A stretch of DNA of 64,000 nucleotides from Actinobaculum sp. oral taxon 183 str. F0552 (GTDB lineage Bacteria; Actinomycetota; Actinomycetes; Actinomycetales; Actinomycetaceae). The stretch covers positions 1 through 64,000 of the forward strand of contig NZ_KE951406.1 in assembly GCF_000466165.1 (NCBI RefSeq). Reading direction: 5' to 3'. The notes beneath the pieces were generated by a model. The model worked only from the letters and a program-made list of their open reading frames with translations. It ran no database searches and was not told the DNA's origin. The position numbers were made by a program, and so were the translations under genes. The first letter of the stretch is position 1, and each line of letters starts with the position of its first letter. Of this stretch, positions 37,688-47,321 are shown piece after piece.

Positions 37688-38413
37688 ATGGTCAGGCGCT
37701 TCAATCCGCCGCCCAATTGGCCGGCTCCGCCCGAAGGATGGGTTCCCGACCCGTCGTGGCGACCGGACCCCGCCTGGGGGCCGGCTCCGGAGGGATGGAA
37801 TTTCTGGCTTGACGATGAGGATGAGCGGCATTTGCAGGCTGCCGAGTCCGGAAATGCCGCATCGTCCGACGAGACGGTCTTCTCCGCCTCGAGAGCAGCC
37901 GAAGTCTTCTCGTCCTACTCGGCCTATTTCAATGAACAGCCGCCCGACGGGCTGTCAGACGCCGGGCATGGTCAGTCGTGGAATGCCGGTAGTCCGGGAG
38001 GGTATCCGGTCGGCGACGTTCCCGGTCCGATCGGCGCGAATCCAAGGCCTGTTGGAGAAACCGGTACTCTCGGACCAGCGATTGACGGCACTGCACCGTC
38101 GGCCCCCTCGGCGGCGATGCCGCAGTACCAGGCCATGCCCCAATACCAGGCTATGCCGGCGTCGGCCGCTCTTCCGCCGGTGCTCGGCGGGCAACCCTTC
38201 GCGGATGCGGGATCGGGGCAGTCGGATCAGAGGCCTAAGAAAAAGGGCTTCTTTACAAGGCCGATAGGCGTGATCCTCATCCTTCTCATCGTCATAGGGC
38301 TTATTGTCGGGGGATTTTTCGCGGTCAAGAGTCTTTTGGACGATAAGAACGATGAGTCCCTGGGAATGAATATCACTCATGAAATGAAATATGTGGAATA
38401 CTATATTGACTAA
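37688..38413 (+). CDS. Actinobacterial Pro/Trp-repeat membrane protein
   Basis: The 241-residue protein begins with the Pro/Trp-rich N-terminal region common in actinobacterial envelope proteins (FNPPPNWPAPPEGWVPDPSW, then DPAWGPAPEGW). A long low-complexity segment with a QYQAMP tandem repeat follows. One membrane helix (about 199-220, GVILILLIVIGLIVGGFF) precedes a short C-terminal tail. AAGGAG precedes ATG 37688. Role is unknown; proline-rich N-termini of this kind often mediate protein contacts at the membrane. Confidence 0.7.
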   Translation: MVRRFNPPPNWPAPPEGWVPDPSWRPDPAWGPAPEGWNFWLDDEDERHLQAAESGNAASSDETVFSASRAAEVFSSYSAYFNEQPPDGLSDAGHGQSWNAGSPGGYPVGDVPGPIGANPRPVGETGTLGPAIDGTAPSAPSAAMPQYQAMPQYQAMPASAALPPVLGGQPFADAGSGQSDQRPKKKGFFTRPIGVILILLIVIGLIVGGFFAVKSLLDDKNDESLGMNITHEMKYVEYYID

Positions 38414-38632
38414 CGCAGTTCAATTTTATTGAAAGGATTTATTTTATATTGTACATTACATTTAAATGGTTAAAGTCGATTCGCGATACTGTATTTAAAT
38501 ATTTAATAGTATAACACGACAAAACGCTTAGTATGTATTGAATAATCTTTTCGTTTTCTTTTGCGTTCGACGAAAATGACCAAATGCCGAGACGACAGTC
38601 ACGGGTTTCCGGTACTCGCTATCATGGAATCC

Positions 38633-39715
38633 ATGACTCGCACCATCGACATCGCGGTGATTCCGGGTGACGGCATCGGTCCTGAAGTCGTCCGCGAGGC
38701 TTGTAAAGTCTTAGAGTCTGCTGTAGCATTATGCGACACAATCGGAAATGAAAGATTACATATTCAGTTTACCCGCTACGAACTTGGCGCTGAACGCTAC
38801 CACAGGACGGGCGAGATCCTCCCTGACGCCGAGCTCGAAGAGATCAAGCGACATGACGCAATCCTCCTCGGAGCGGTAGGCGATCCGTCAGTTCCCTCCG
38901 GACTGTTGGAAAGAGGTCTGCTCCTCAAACTCCGCTTCGCCTTGGACCACTATGTCAATCTCAGACCCAGCAGGCACTATCCGGGTGTTCCGACTCCGCT
39001 CGCAGCCCCCGGCGCGATCGACTTCCTCGTCGTGAGAGAGGGGACCGAAGGGTTGTACTGCGGCAACGGCGGGGTCATGCGGCAGGGAACCCCTCACGAA
39101 GTCGCCACAGAGGTTTCCGTCAACACCGCTTACGGAGTGGAACGAGTGGTCCGCTACGCTTTTTCGAAAGCTGTGTCACGTTCTCGCAAAAAGCTGACGT
39201 ACGTTCACAAACACAACGTCCTTGTCAATGCGGGAGGCTTGTGGCGAAGGATCGTCCAAGAAGTGGGCGCCGAATACCCCGATGTTGCGGTCGACTATCT
39301 CCACGTGGACGCCGCCACGATATTCCTGCTCACCGATCCCGGACGATTCGACGTGCTTGTAACCGACAACCTTTTCGGTGACATTCTCACCGACGAAGCC
39401 GGCGCAGTGACGGGCGGCATCGGCCTGGCGGCCTCGGGCAACATCAATCCCGAAGGCTCCTACCCGTCGATGTTCGAGCCTGTCCACGGGTCGGCTCCGG
39501 ACATCGCCGGGCGGCATAAGGCCGATCCCACCGCGGCGATATCCTCCGCGGCTTTGCTTCTCGACCATTTGGGGCATCCCGGCCCCGCACGTGCCATCGA
39601 GACAGCAGTCGAGGCCGATATGGCGGTGCGGGCGGAGGCAGCGGCTTCAGGAAACCCTCTTGTGCGTTCAACTCCGCAGATAGGCGACGACATCGCAGCC
39701 CGTCTCCGAGGCTGA
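38633..39715 (+). CDS. leuB: 3-isopropylmalate dehydrogenase
   Basis: The 360-residue NAD-dependent decarboxylating dehydrogenase of leucine synthesis has the start [16 protein letters not shown], the substrate segment [19 protein letters not shown], the catalytic Lys/Asp region KHNVLV and [14 protein letters not shown], and the NAD-binding [15 protein letters not shown] 38633 is chosen by family length and a TATCAT -10-like box seven bases upstream, which would make the mRNA leaderless. The longer frame from 38561 has no ribosome site. About 145 bases upstream are very AT-rich. Confidence 0.95.
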   Translation: MTRTIDIAVIPGDGIGPEVVREACKVLESAVALCDTIGNERLHIQFTRYELGAERYHRTGEILPDAELEEIKRHDAILLGAVGDPSVPSGLLERGLLLKLRFALDHYVNLRPSRHYPGVPTPLAAPGAIDFLVVREGTEGLYCGNGGVMRQGTPHEVATEVSVNTAYGVERVVRYAFSKAVSRSRKKLTYVHKHNVLVNAGGLWRRIVQEVGAEYPDVAVDYLHVDAATIFLLTDPGRFDVLVTDNLFGDILTDEAGAVTGGIGLAASGNINPEGSYPSMFEPVHGSAPDIAGRHKADPTAAISSAALLLDHLGHPGPARAIETAVEADMAVRAEAAASGNPLVRSTPQIGDDIAARLRG

Positions 39716-39821
39716 CTACCCGACCGGGAAGCAGGCGGTCTTCAACCCTTGGGCGGGCGATGCCTCGGCACGTCCTCCGGCTACAATCGGTCTATCGTCA
39801 AGAAAGAAAAGAAGTGACACA

Positions 39822-40955
39822 ATGACGTATACGAATCTAGAACTCGCTTCCATGGGAAAGGTTCCACTCGCCGACGAATTGCTCGGCTCCTGGGAAATCG
39901 TTCCCAATCCGCATTCGACGAGCCAGGCAGAGCGCAGCGCGGCTCTCGTCGATCTCGGCTTCGGCAAACGGTTCTCCGACCACATGGCCCATGCGACATG
40001 GACCGCCGAGCGGGGATGGCATGATTTCAGGATCGAACCGTACGAAGCTATTGCCATGAGCCCGGCTGGCGCGGTTCTCCATTACGGGCAAGAGGTCTTC
40101 GAAGGTCTGAAGGCCTATCGGCACGCCGACGGCTCCATCTGGACGTTCCGGCCCACCTACAACGCAGCGCGACTCAACCATTCGAGCCGCCGCCTGGCCA
40201 TTCCCGAATTCGAGCATGAAGCCTTCATCGGATCGATCGTCAATCTCGTCCGTCAGGACGCCGCATGGGTGCCCGATGCGCCGGGGTCGTCCCTCTACCT
40301 CCGTCCCTTCATATTCGCATCCGAAGCCTTTCTGGGTGTGCGGGCCTCGCATCGCTACGAATACATGGTCGTCGCCTCCCCATCCGGAGCCTATTTCGCG
40401 AATGGATTCCAGCCCATCGACGTGTGGGTCGAACGGGAGTTCCACCGTGCCGGAACGGGAGGCATGGGCGACGCCAAGACCGGCGGCAACTATGCATCCT
40501 CGTTGCTGCCGAAGACGGTCGCTCACGACGCGGGGTATGACGAAGTCATGTTCCTCGACGCGACGATGGGGACCGATATCGACGAACTCGGCGGCATGAA
40601 CGTCTTCGTGGTCATGTCGGATGGATCGATCCGCACGCCTCGGTTGACGGGCAACATCCTCGCGGGATGCACCCGTTCCTCCATCCTTCAGCTCTTGCGG
40701 GACGAAGGACGCGACGTCAGGGAGGAGACTCTGCCCATTGCGGACGTTCTAGCGGGAATCGACAGTGGTGCGGTGACCGAGATGTTCGCATGCGGGACTG
40801 CCGCCGTCGTCACATCCATCGGGTCGCTTTCGAGTCGGGATTTCCACGTCGATCTTCCGGGACACGAAACGACCAAAGCGATATACGACCACTTGACGGG
40901 TATTCAGCTCGGAACGGTTGAAGACACGCACGGTTGGCTGTACCGCTTGGCATGA
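39822..40955 (+). CDS. ilvE: Branched-chain amino acid aminotransferase
   Basis: The 377-residue PLP enzyme (fold type IV) carries out the last step of valine, leucine and isoleucine synthesis. The PLP lysine is in GDAKTGGNYA (about residue 219). EVFEGLKAYRHADG and the phosphate-binding EMFACGTAAVVTSIG are clear. The length matches the class II family. It follows leuB by 106 bases on the same strand and may be co-transcribed. Confidence 0.97.
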   Translation: MTYTNLELASMGKVPLADELLGSWEIVPNPHSTSQAERSAALVDLGFGKRFSDHMAHATWTAERGWHDFRIEPYEAIAMSPAGAVLHYGQEVFEGLKAYRHADGSIWTFRPTYNAARLNHSSRRLAIPEFEHEAFIGSIVNLVRQDAAWVPDAPGSSLYLRPFIFASEAFLGVRASHRYEYMVVASPSGAYFANGFQPIDVWVEREFHRAGTGGMGDAKTGGNYASSLLPKTVAHDAGYDEVMFLDATMGTDIDELGGMNVFVVMSDGSIRTPRLTGNILAGCTRSSILQLLRDEGRDVREETLPIADVLAGIDSGAVTEMFACGTAAVVTSIGSLSSRDFHVDLPGHETTKAIYDHLTGIQLGTVEDTHGWLYRLA

Positions 40956-41338
40956 GGCGGCCTCGGATACGCAGAGGAACCTGTGGATTCGGGCAGCCGG
41001 GCTTCGATCGGTTCCCCGCCTTTGCCGGTGGCATCGCCGCGTTCGGAAGGTTGCGGCCGGTCTTGCCGGGAGGCTCACTGCGCCGTCTTGAGCTGGGATG
41101 ACGGTCGAGACGAGCTCATGGCGGTCGCAGCTGTTCCGGCTTGACACCGGAGCTCGCGGAGTGAGGAGTGCCCAGAGGAGAATCGTGGGAGTTCGCGCAT
41201 ACGCCGACGTTGACGCACTTGGCCGCGGCGATGGCGAACTCGCTGCGGGAGCGGAGCATCGTGCGCGAAGGGGAATGCCGAGGAACTGAGAACCCCTGAG
41301 GGCCTCAGGGGAGTCTCGGGACTCAGCGCTGGTTGGAG
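40956..41338. other. Intergenic region with a terminator hairpin
   Basis: No gene is supported. A CCCCTGAG (41293-41300) / CTCAGGGG (41304-41311) hairpin with a 3-base loop lies near the right end and may terminate transcription from either side. A 63-codon plus-strand frame at 41098-41289 lacks a ribosome site and is not accepted. Confidence 0.5.
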
Positions 41339-41473
41339 TTATCCGAGCTTCTTGGAGCCGGAGCGGTCAGCGTTCTTGGTGCGAGGCGGCGATGGCAATG
41401 ACGTGCGCAGACGCCGGCGCCTTGGGGGCCGGACCCGGCAGAACGGCGAGGCTATGGTCGGCGCGCTAGACAT
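41339..41473 (-). CDS. Possible small basic protein
   Basis: A 44-codon frame starting at ATG 41473 encodes an Arg-rich peptide with PPRRRRLRTS in the middle and ending RTKNADRSGSKKLG. The GGTTGGAGTT and CTGAGGCC hairpin region follows its stop. GAAGG abuts the ATG too closely for a good ribosome site. It lies 40 bases downstream of yggS on the same strand. No family is recognised; it may be a chance frame. Confidence 0.25.
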   Translation of the reverse strand: MSSAPTIASPFCRVRPPRRRRLRTSLPSPPRTKNADRSGSKKLG

Positions 41474-41513
41474 CCTTCACAGGAGGCCGTGCAGCGCCGT
41501 CGGACCCGGAGGT

Positions 41514-42380
41514 TTATCGCGTAGATGTCCGAAGGAATGGGCGAGGGCCGAACACCGCCGTGCCCACTCGCACCTGGGTGGAGCCCTCCTTGACGGCTAT
41601 CTCCATGTCGTTCGTCATGCCCATCGACAATTCTGCGCAAGAACTCACCCCGGCCGCCCTAATGGCGTCGCGCAGCTCGCGCACGCGCGCATGCGAAGCT
41701 GCGACAGCCGTGACGTCATCCGTATTCGCGCCGATGAGCATGAGCCCCGTCAGACGCAGATTGGGCAGCTCTGCGATCTCCCCCGCCAAGTCCACGACCG
41801 CCTCCGGCGGGGCTCCATACTGGGATTCCGATCCGGCGGAGTTGACCTGGATCATGACATCGAAACGACCGACCGGATCCCCCCACCGGTCGCATTCGCC
41901 CGACGAGATGCGCCTCTCCTGAATGCGGTTGAGACGAGAAGCCAGCTCGAAGGAGTCGACCGTCTCCACGCAATCGGCCGCGCGCAGCGCCTTGCCGGCC
42001 TTGTTGGCCTGGACGTGGCCGATCACGTGCACTCGGTGGGACGGCGCCCCCGAGGATCTCAATTCGGACTCACTCTGTGTGAGCTGTTGGATGTAGTTGT
42101 GGCCGATCCTGGACGCACCGGCTCGCAGCGCCGCTGCCACGCGTTCCGGTTCTTGGAACTTCGCGGCCAAGAGAATGGCGACGGCGTCCTCGGCACGCCC
42201 CGAGGCGATCGAAGCGGCCGCCACGCTCTCGCGAATTCGAGTGAAGCGCGTGGCGATCTCGGTCACATCCGGGCGGAGCACGCCGTCGAAGCTGGTTTCC
42301 TGCCCCGACCAGTTGACGCCGTTCGTCTCGATTCGTCCGCGCTGTGCCATTCCCTTTGGGTTGTCTGGTTCGTTGCTCAT
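41514..42380 (-). CDS. YggS-family PLP homeostasis protein
   Basis: The 288-residue protein belongs to the alanine-racemase-fold PLP-binding family (YggS/PLPBP) that buffers pyridoxal phosphate. The PLP lysine is in ILLAAKFQEP; VHVIGHVQANK and ELSMGMTNDMEIAVKEGSTQVRVGT-type motifs (GSTQVRVGTAVFG) define the family. The usual GENY is GHNY here and WHFIG is VHVIG, so some conserved positions differ. ATG 42380 has GAGG upstream; TTG 42407 is a weaker alternative. It is downstream of the helicase gene on the same strand. Confidence 0.85.
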   Translation of the reverse strand: MSNEPDNPKGMAQRGRIETNGVNWSGQETSFDGVLRPDVTEIATRFTRIRESVAAASIASGRAEDAVAILLAAKFQEPERVAAALRAGASRIGHNYIQQLTQSESELRSSGAPSHRVHVIGHVQANKAGKALRAADCVETVDSFELASRLNRIQERRISSGECDRWGDPVGRFDVMIQVNSAGSESQYGAPPEAVVDLAGEIAELPNLRLTGLMLIGANTDDVTAVAASHARVRELRDAIRAAGVSSCAELSMGMTNDMEIAVKEGSTQVRVGTAVFGPRPFLRTSTR

Positions 42381-42428
42381 CTCGACCTCGTATGCCGGCA
42401 GTGACAATTGCAGTGTAGCCGCGTCAGG

Positions 42429-45185
42429 TCAACTCCAGAGTTTCCCGACGCGAACGACCCGCAGACGCACCGCGCCCGCCTCGTCGCATTCGTCGAGGTC
42501 CACGAAAGCGTGGAAACCCCAGTCGCCGTCGCCTACGCCGTCATCGAAGACCTGTGTGACGACCCATAGGCGGCCGGGTTCTCTTCCGTCCATGAGCGCT
42601 TCCGCCACGTCGCCGGGAACGCCCACTTCGATGAGATCCGCCGCTTCGGCCCGTTCCCGGATACGGAAGAAATCCGCTCCACGCGCCTGGGAGCCGATGC
42701 CGATCGCCTCGTATTCGTCGTAAAACGGGTCGGTCGCTTCTAGCCAGGCCTCGCCGTCCCAGGTCGGCCCCTGCGGGTAAACGGTGCCGTCCGGTGCTGT
42801 TCCCGGAGACCACGATGGGTCGCCGTCCAGACGGTCGAGGGCCTCGCCGTCCTCGAACTGGACGGCTTCGACTCGTCGGAAGGCCGCGTTGCGGACCGCA
42901 ACCCTGAAGGCATGTCGATTGCGGGTCAAAGCCGCCGTGCCGCCTTCTGCGACGCCATAGGCGACTTCGTCGAATCCGGACTCCGCACCCGTAGCGGGGC
43001 CTTCGGCTTGCTGGGCCGTGGCTCTCCCCTCCGCGAGGGCCTCCCATTCGTCGATCAGCGAGGAATCGACGGAACGGATGAGCGAGCCGAGCCAGACTGT
43101 GATGTCGTCGACTTCGTCTGTGCGCGCCTCGAGGGGAACTGTCTGCCGGAGCGCCTTGTAGACGTCGGTGAGATAGCGCAACAGGACCCCCTCACTGCGA
43201 GCGAGGTCGAGACGCGAGACGAACTCGGAGAAAGTCTCCGCATGCTCGATCATCTCCCGTACGACGGACTTCGCAGTGAGCTCGTAGCCGTCGACCCAGG
43301 GATTCGTCTGCCGGTAGACGTCCAGCGCTCCGTGCAACAGTTCGCCGAGAGGCTGAGGCCACGTGATCCGGTCGGCCTCGGCCATTCGCTTCTCATACCC
43401 GATCCCCGCAGCCTTCATCTTCCCGATGGCCTCGCCGCGGGCCTCCCGCTCCTGTGCATAGAGGACCTGCATGGGATTCTCCTGGACGGATTCGACGACG
43501 CTGACGACGTCCAGCGCATAGTCCTGCGATTCGCGGTCCAACAGATCGAGACCCGCCAGCGCGAAGGGCGCGAGCGGCGAGTTGAGCGCGAAATCGCCGG
43601 GGACTTCGCGGGCGAATGCAATGGCGGACTCTCCCGGGTGAGCGTCCTGCCACCGACGGTCGTGGTGGACGAGGATGCCCGCGGACCGAAGGGTCTCGTA
43701 TATCTCCACCGCCTTGCGAAGGAGCGGATTGGACGGCGTGGCGGGCTCGTGGTTGTCGGTCAGGAGGCGGATGGCGGCTGCGACGGCGTCGCCCGGCCTC
43801 TGAAGGACGTTGAGAAGCATCGCATGGCTCACCCGCATGTGCGAGACCAACGTCTCCGGCTGGGCTCTCTGAAGATGCGCGAAGGTCTTGTCCGACCACA
43901 GCACGACGCCCTTGGGCGCCTTCTTCTTGACGATCTTCTTCAGTTTCTTCGGGTCATTCGCGGCCTTCTCGAGGGCCTTCGCGTTTTCGATCTCGTACTC
44001 GGGCGCCTGAACGATGACGTCGCCTCGGGTGTCGAAACCGGCGCGTCCCGCGCGCCCCGCGATCTGGTGGAATTCCCGGGCGGACAGATGCCGCGAGCGC
44101 GCGCCGTCGAATTTCGACAGGGAGGTGAGGAGTACCGTGCGGATCGGCACGTTGATGCCGACGCCCAGTGTGTCCGTTCCGCAGACGACCTGTAGGAGCC
44201 CCATCTGGGTGAGTCGTTCGACGAGCCGTCGATAGCGGGGGAGGAGCCCTGCGTGGTGCACGCCGATTCCGGCGCGCAGGAGTTTGGAGAGGGTCCTGCC
44301 GAATCCGGGGCCGAATCGGAAGTCGCCGATCGCCGCCGCGATCTTATTCCTCTGCTCTTTCGCGAGGAGATTGATCGGCAGGAGCGCCTGGGCCTGGGCC
44401 ACCGCTTCGCGTTGGGAGAAGTGGACGACGTAGACGGGTGCCCGGTGTGTGTGGACGAGTTCGTTGACGACTTCGCCCAGAGGCTCGCGTGAGTAGGAGA
44501 AGTTCAAGGGGACGGGGCGTTCGGCGTCGTCGACGGTGGTCACGCTGCGGCCGGTGCGGCGCTTCATGTCCTCGGCGAGGAATGCCGTGTCGCCGAGGGT
44601 TGCGGAGAGGAGTACATGCTGGGTCGAGGTGAGTTCGAGAAGCGGTACCTGCCACGCCCAGCCGCGCTGGGGATCGCCGTAGAAGTGGAACTCGTCGGCG
44701 ACGAGGACGCCGATGTCGGCGTCCTCGCCCTGGCGCAACGCCATGTTCGCGACGATTTCCGCCGTCGCGCAGACGATGGGTGCCGATGCGTTGATCGATG
44801 TGTCGCCGGTGATCATTCCGACATTGTGCGCTCCGAAGGTCGCGATGAGTTCGAAGAACTTCTCCGAGACGAGCGCTTTGAGCGGGGCCGTGTAATAGGC
44901 GGTGCGGCCTTCCGCCAGTGCGGTGAAGATCGCCGCCAGGGCCACCATCGACTTGCCCGAGCCCGTGGGAGTGGAGACTATGAGATGCTCGCCTTCGACG
45001 GCGGCGAGGAGGGCTTCTTCCTGATGAGGGTAGAGAGGTCGACCGGTCGATTCGGCCCAGGAGACGAATTCCTCATAGATCGCTTCATCCGGTGGAATCA
45101 GGCCGTGTGCGTCCTCGATGCGGTCGAGGGCGGCGTTCAGAGGCGAGGGTGCGGCGGAAGCCTCAGCGGGCACGGAGGAAGTCAC
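42429..45185 (-). CDS. Ski2/Mtr4-like DEAD/DEAH RNA helicase with DUF3516 (HelY-like)
   Basis: The 918-residue protein has a helicase core with Walker A TPTGSGKS, DEFH box VADEFHFYGD, motif III LLSATLGD and motif VI HQIAGRAGRAG (about residue 375). A long C-terminal region of the DUF3516 type runs to the end. Actinobacterial relatives are annotated as Ski2-family RNA helicases, probably for RNA turnover. A KKLKKIVKKKAPKG basic patch near 412-425 could bind RNA. The gene is GC-rich and intact. Confidence 0.88.
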   Translation of the reverse strand: MTSSVPAEASAAPSPLNAALDRIEDAHGLIPPDEAIYEEFVSWAESTGRPLYPHQEEALLAAVEGEHLIVSTPTGSGKSMVALAAIFTALAEGRTAYYTAPLKALVSEKFFELIATFGAHNVGMITGDTSINASAPIVCATAEIVANMALRQGEDADIGVLVADEFHFYGDPQRGWAWQVPLLELTSTQHVLLSATLGDTAFLAEDMKRRTGRSVTTVDDAERPVPLNFSYSREPLGEVVNELVHTHRAPVYVVHFSQREAVAQAQALLPINLLAKEQRNKIAAAIGDFRFGPGFGRTLSKLLRAGIGVHHAGLLPRYRRLVERLTQMGLLQVVCGTDTLGVGINVPIRTVLLTSLSKFDGARSRHLSAREFHQIAGRAGRAGFDTRGDVIVQAPEYEIENAKALEKAANDPKKLKKIVKKKAPKGVVLWSDKTFAHLQRAQPETLVSHMRVSHAMLLNVLQRPGDAVAAAIRLLTDNHEPATPSNPLLRKAVEIYETLRSAGILVHHDRRWQDAHPGESAIAFAREVPGDFALNSPLAPFALAGLDLLDRESQDYALDVVSVVESVQENPMQVLYAQEREARGEAIGKMKAAGIGYEKRMAEADRITWPQPLGELLHGALDVYRQTNPWVDGYELTAKSVVREMIEHAETFSEFVSRLDLARSEGVLLRYLTDVYKALRQTVPLEARTDEVDDITVWLGSLIRSVDSSLIDEWEALAEGRATAQQAEGPATGAESGFDEVAYGVAEGGTAALTRNRHAFRVAVRNAAFRRVEAVQFEDGEALDRLDGDPSWSPGTAPDGTVYPQGPTWDGEAWLEATDPFYDEYEAIGIGSQARGADFFRIRERAEAADLIEVGVPGDVAEALMDGREPGRLWVVTQVFDDGVGDGDWGFHAFVDLDECDEAGAVRLRVVRVGKLWS

Positions 45186-45395
45186 TCAACAAGGGTGCCA
45201 TATCCGTGGGGTCACGCGTTGCCGGCGTCGGCGAGGCGAGGGACGCCGTGCTGGTCCGCAACGATCGCGAAGCCCGCCGAGGACGGCGATCCGGGGTCTC
45301 CGTCGTGCTCGTCATTCCCTGTGCGTGAAGGCACATCCGGGGCCGACGGCTCCGACTTGCACGGAGGCGTCGACGGCGGTAAGCTCAATGCGTTC

Positions 45396-45468
45396 GCATC
45401 GCTAGCTCAATTGGTAGAGCAACTGACTCTTAATCAGTGGGTTCTGGGTTCGAGTCCCAGGCGGTGTA
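45396..45468 (+). tRNA. tRNA-Lys (CUU)
   Basis: The 73-base sequence folds as a cloverleaf: acceptor GCATCGC/GCGGTGT, D arm with AGCTCAATTGGTAGAGC, anticodon stem ACTGA/TCAGT with loop CTCTTAA, and T arm CTGGGTTCGAGTCCCAG. Anticodon CTT (45429-45431) reads AAG, so lysine. The acceptor stem contains two G-U pairs. A strong terminator follows. Confidence 0.95.
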
Positions 45469-45474
45469 CTGGCT

Positions 45475-45500
45475 GAGGCCTCCGAGGTATCGGAGGCCTC
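45475..45500 (+). terminator. Terminator after tRNA-Lys
   Basis: GAGGCCTCCGA (45475-45485) and TCGGAGGCCTC (45490-45500) form a perfect 11-base stem with a GGTA loop, seven bases after the tRNA. Confidence 0.8.
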
Positions 45501-45551
45501 TTCGCGTGGATGGTCTGTATCGAGTCGAAGTCCGGTGGGTATTCTGGGCTC

Positions 45552-47210
45552 ATGACAGTTGCCAAGGCCAAGTCGCGTGCACAGACCTTTACGATCAGCG
45601 ACCTCGTCGACTATGCGAGGGAAGGCGCGCTCCGCATCCCTGAGTTTCAGCGTTCTTTCCGGTGGGGGCAGAAGGACATCTTCGATCTCTTCGACAGTAT
45701 CCGGCGCGGCTATCCGGTGGGCAACGCGCTTCTGTGGAGGCGCGAGGCGCCCGCGGGGAACGTGCGCTTCGGCGAACTCGGCATCGTCGCCCCCGAAAGG
45801 CACGACGCCCTCTGGGTCGTCGACGGGCAACAGCGCATCACGAGCCTCGTCAACGCCGTGGCCGAGGAGATCGACGCGAATTCGCAGTTCGCGGTCGTCT
45901 ACCTGCCCAAACACGAGCGTTTCACGAGCCTGCGCAATGCGCGCGGGCAGGTGGCCGTTCCGGTTCCGACTCTGTTCAGCATCCCTCGGCTTTTCATGTG
46001 GTTCCAGGAGAACCCTGACGGACAGCAGTATGCGGAGCACCTGCAAACGGTCACGACCGCGTTGCGGGACTTCGCATTGCCGACCACCGTCCTCGAACGG
46101 GCGGACGAGGACGAGCTCCGGCGGATCTTCGACAGGATCAACAATGCGGGCAAACGTTTGAAGAAGTCCGAAGTCTTCAACGCCATCAACGGCGCCAGCG
46201 GATCGGGCGCCGAGATCGTCAACGTCACCACGATCGCCGACAGCCTCGCCTCCAGCACCACGTTCGGACGGATGCCCGATGACATGGTCTATTCCGCGCT
46301 CCTCGTGCGCAGGCATCCCGACCTCACTCGCAGCCCCAACGACGAGTTCACGCCCGACAGGAGAAAACTGTCGGACTTTCCGGACGAGGACGAGGCTACG
46401 AGTTTTCGCCGGACGGAGGATTCCCTTCACGCCACTGTCAAGTTCCTTCAGGATCGGGTGGGGGTTCCCCATATGACGTTCCTGCCGCAGCAGTTCCTTC
46501 TACTCATCCTCAACAGGTATTTTTCCCTTTTCCCCGACCCGGACAGACGCACTCGCAGGCTTCTCGTCCGATGGTTTTGGAGAGCCGCCGCGAATGCGGT
46601 GCTGCTGTCTCTCTCCAGCAGTACGTCTGTGCGTAAGCTCACCAAACTCATTGTCAAAGGCGATGAGCACGGGTCGATTCAAAGGCTTCTGGATGCGGTT
46701 AAAGTCGAGAACACTTTCACCACTCCCGATCTGGAAGTTTTCAGAACCAATCAGGGGGCGAGCAGAATAGCCCTCTGCACGATGTGGGCGCGCCATCCTC
46801 GTTCGCTCGAGACGCGGAAGCGGCTTGAGTTCAACGACCTAGCTGCGAGCGTCGAAGAGATCGGCTCGCTCAACGACGTCGTTCGACGGGTCGTCTCCTC
46901 GAATGACTGCGATGAGCGACACCGCAATTCCACGGGCAACCGTGTGATCCTTGGTTTCGAGGATCCCGACATCGCAGACTGGATGGCCATGGTGTACGAC
47001 TCGATTCGCGACCGCGAGATCGATGAAGTGCTCGCCTCTCATTTCTTCACTCCGGACGACGTCAGGCTATTCGGATCGGATCCGCAGACGGTGATCGAGA
47101 GGAGAACTCAGCGCATCGTCGACGAAGTCCACCGCTTTCTGGATGTCCAGACCGGGAGGGACCCCGACGCCTCGGCCCCGGCCGCACCCAGCCCGGACGA
47201 CGAGCTGTAG
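45552..47210 (+). CDS. DUF262 (GmrS-like) domain protein
   Basis: The 552-residue protein starts with a DUF262 domain: LRIPEFQRSFRWGQKDIFDLFDSIRRG-type sequence (IPEFQRSFRW), the nucleotide-binding VVDGQQRITSLVNA, and RIFDRINNAGKRLKKSEVFNAI. DUF262 proteins include GmrSD type IV restriction enzymes and many phage-defence proteins. The C-terminal half has a NSTGNRVIL segment like DUF1524, but I see no H-x-x-P HNH motif. It may therefore be a diverged nuclease or lack nuclease activity. ATG 45552 is chosen over 45510. It lies just downstream of tRNA-Lys, a common island site. Confidence 0.8.
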   Translation: MTVAKAKSRAQTFTISDLVDYAREGALRIPEFQRSFRWGQKDIFDLFDSIRRGYPVGNALLWRREAPAGNVRFGELGIVAPERHDALWVVDGQQRITSLVNAVAEEIDANSQFAVVYLPKHERFTSLRNARGQVAVPVPTLFSIPRLFMWFQENPDGQQYAEHLQTVTTALRDFALPTTVLERADEDELRRIFDRINNAGKRLKKSEVFNAINGASGSGAEIVNVTTIADSLASSTTFGRMPDDMVYSALLVRRHPDLTRSPNDEFTPDRRKLSDFPDEDEATSFRRTEDSLHATVKFLQDRVGVPHMTFLPQQFLLLILNRYFSLFPDPDRRTRRLLVRWFWRAAANAVLLSLSSSTSVRKLTKLIVKGDEHGSIQRLLDAVKVENTFTTPDLEVFRTNQGASRIALCTMWARHPRSLETRKRLEFNDLAASVEEIGSLNDVVRRVVSSNDCDERHRNSTGNRVILGFEDPDIADWMAMVYDSIRDREIDEVLASHFFTPDDVRLFGSDPQTVIERRTQRIVDEVHRFLDVQTGRDPDASAPAAPSPDDEL

Positions 47211-47321
47211 GGTTTCGCCGAGGCGATGCCTTGGCGGGTGGACGAACGTGGGCGAAGCGGGAAGCGCTCTGGTCCGCCGTAGGCCCGCCTCGCCTCGGTC
47301 CGTTCCGGTACAGTTGAAGAC

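Noticed and set aside
42912-44195. 427-codon plus-strand frame
   Set aside because: Antisense to the DUF3516 helicase gene, whose motifs are unambiguous.
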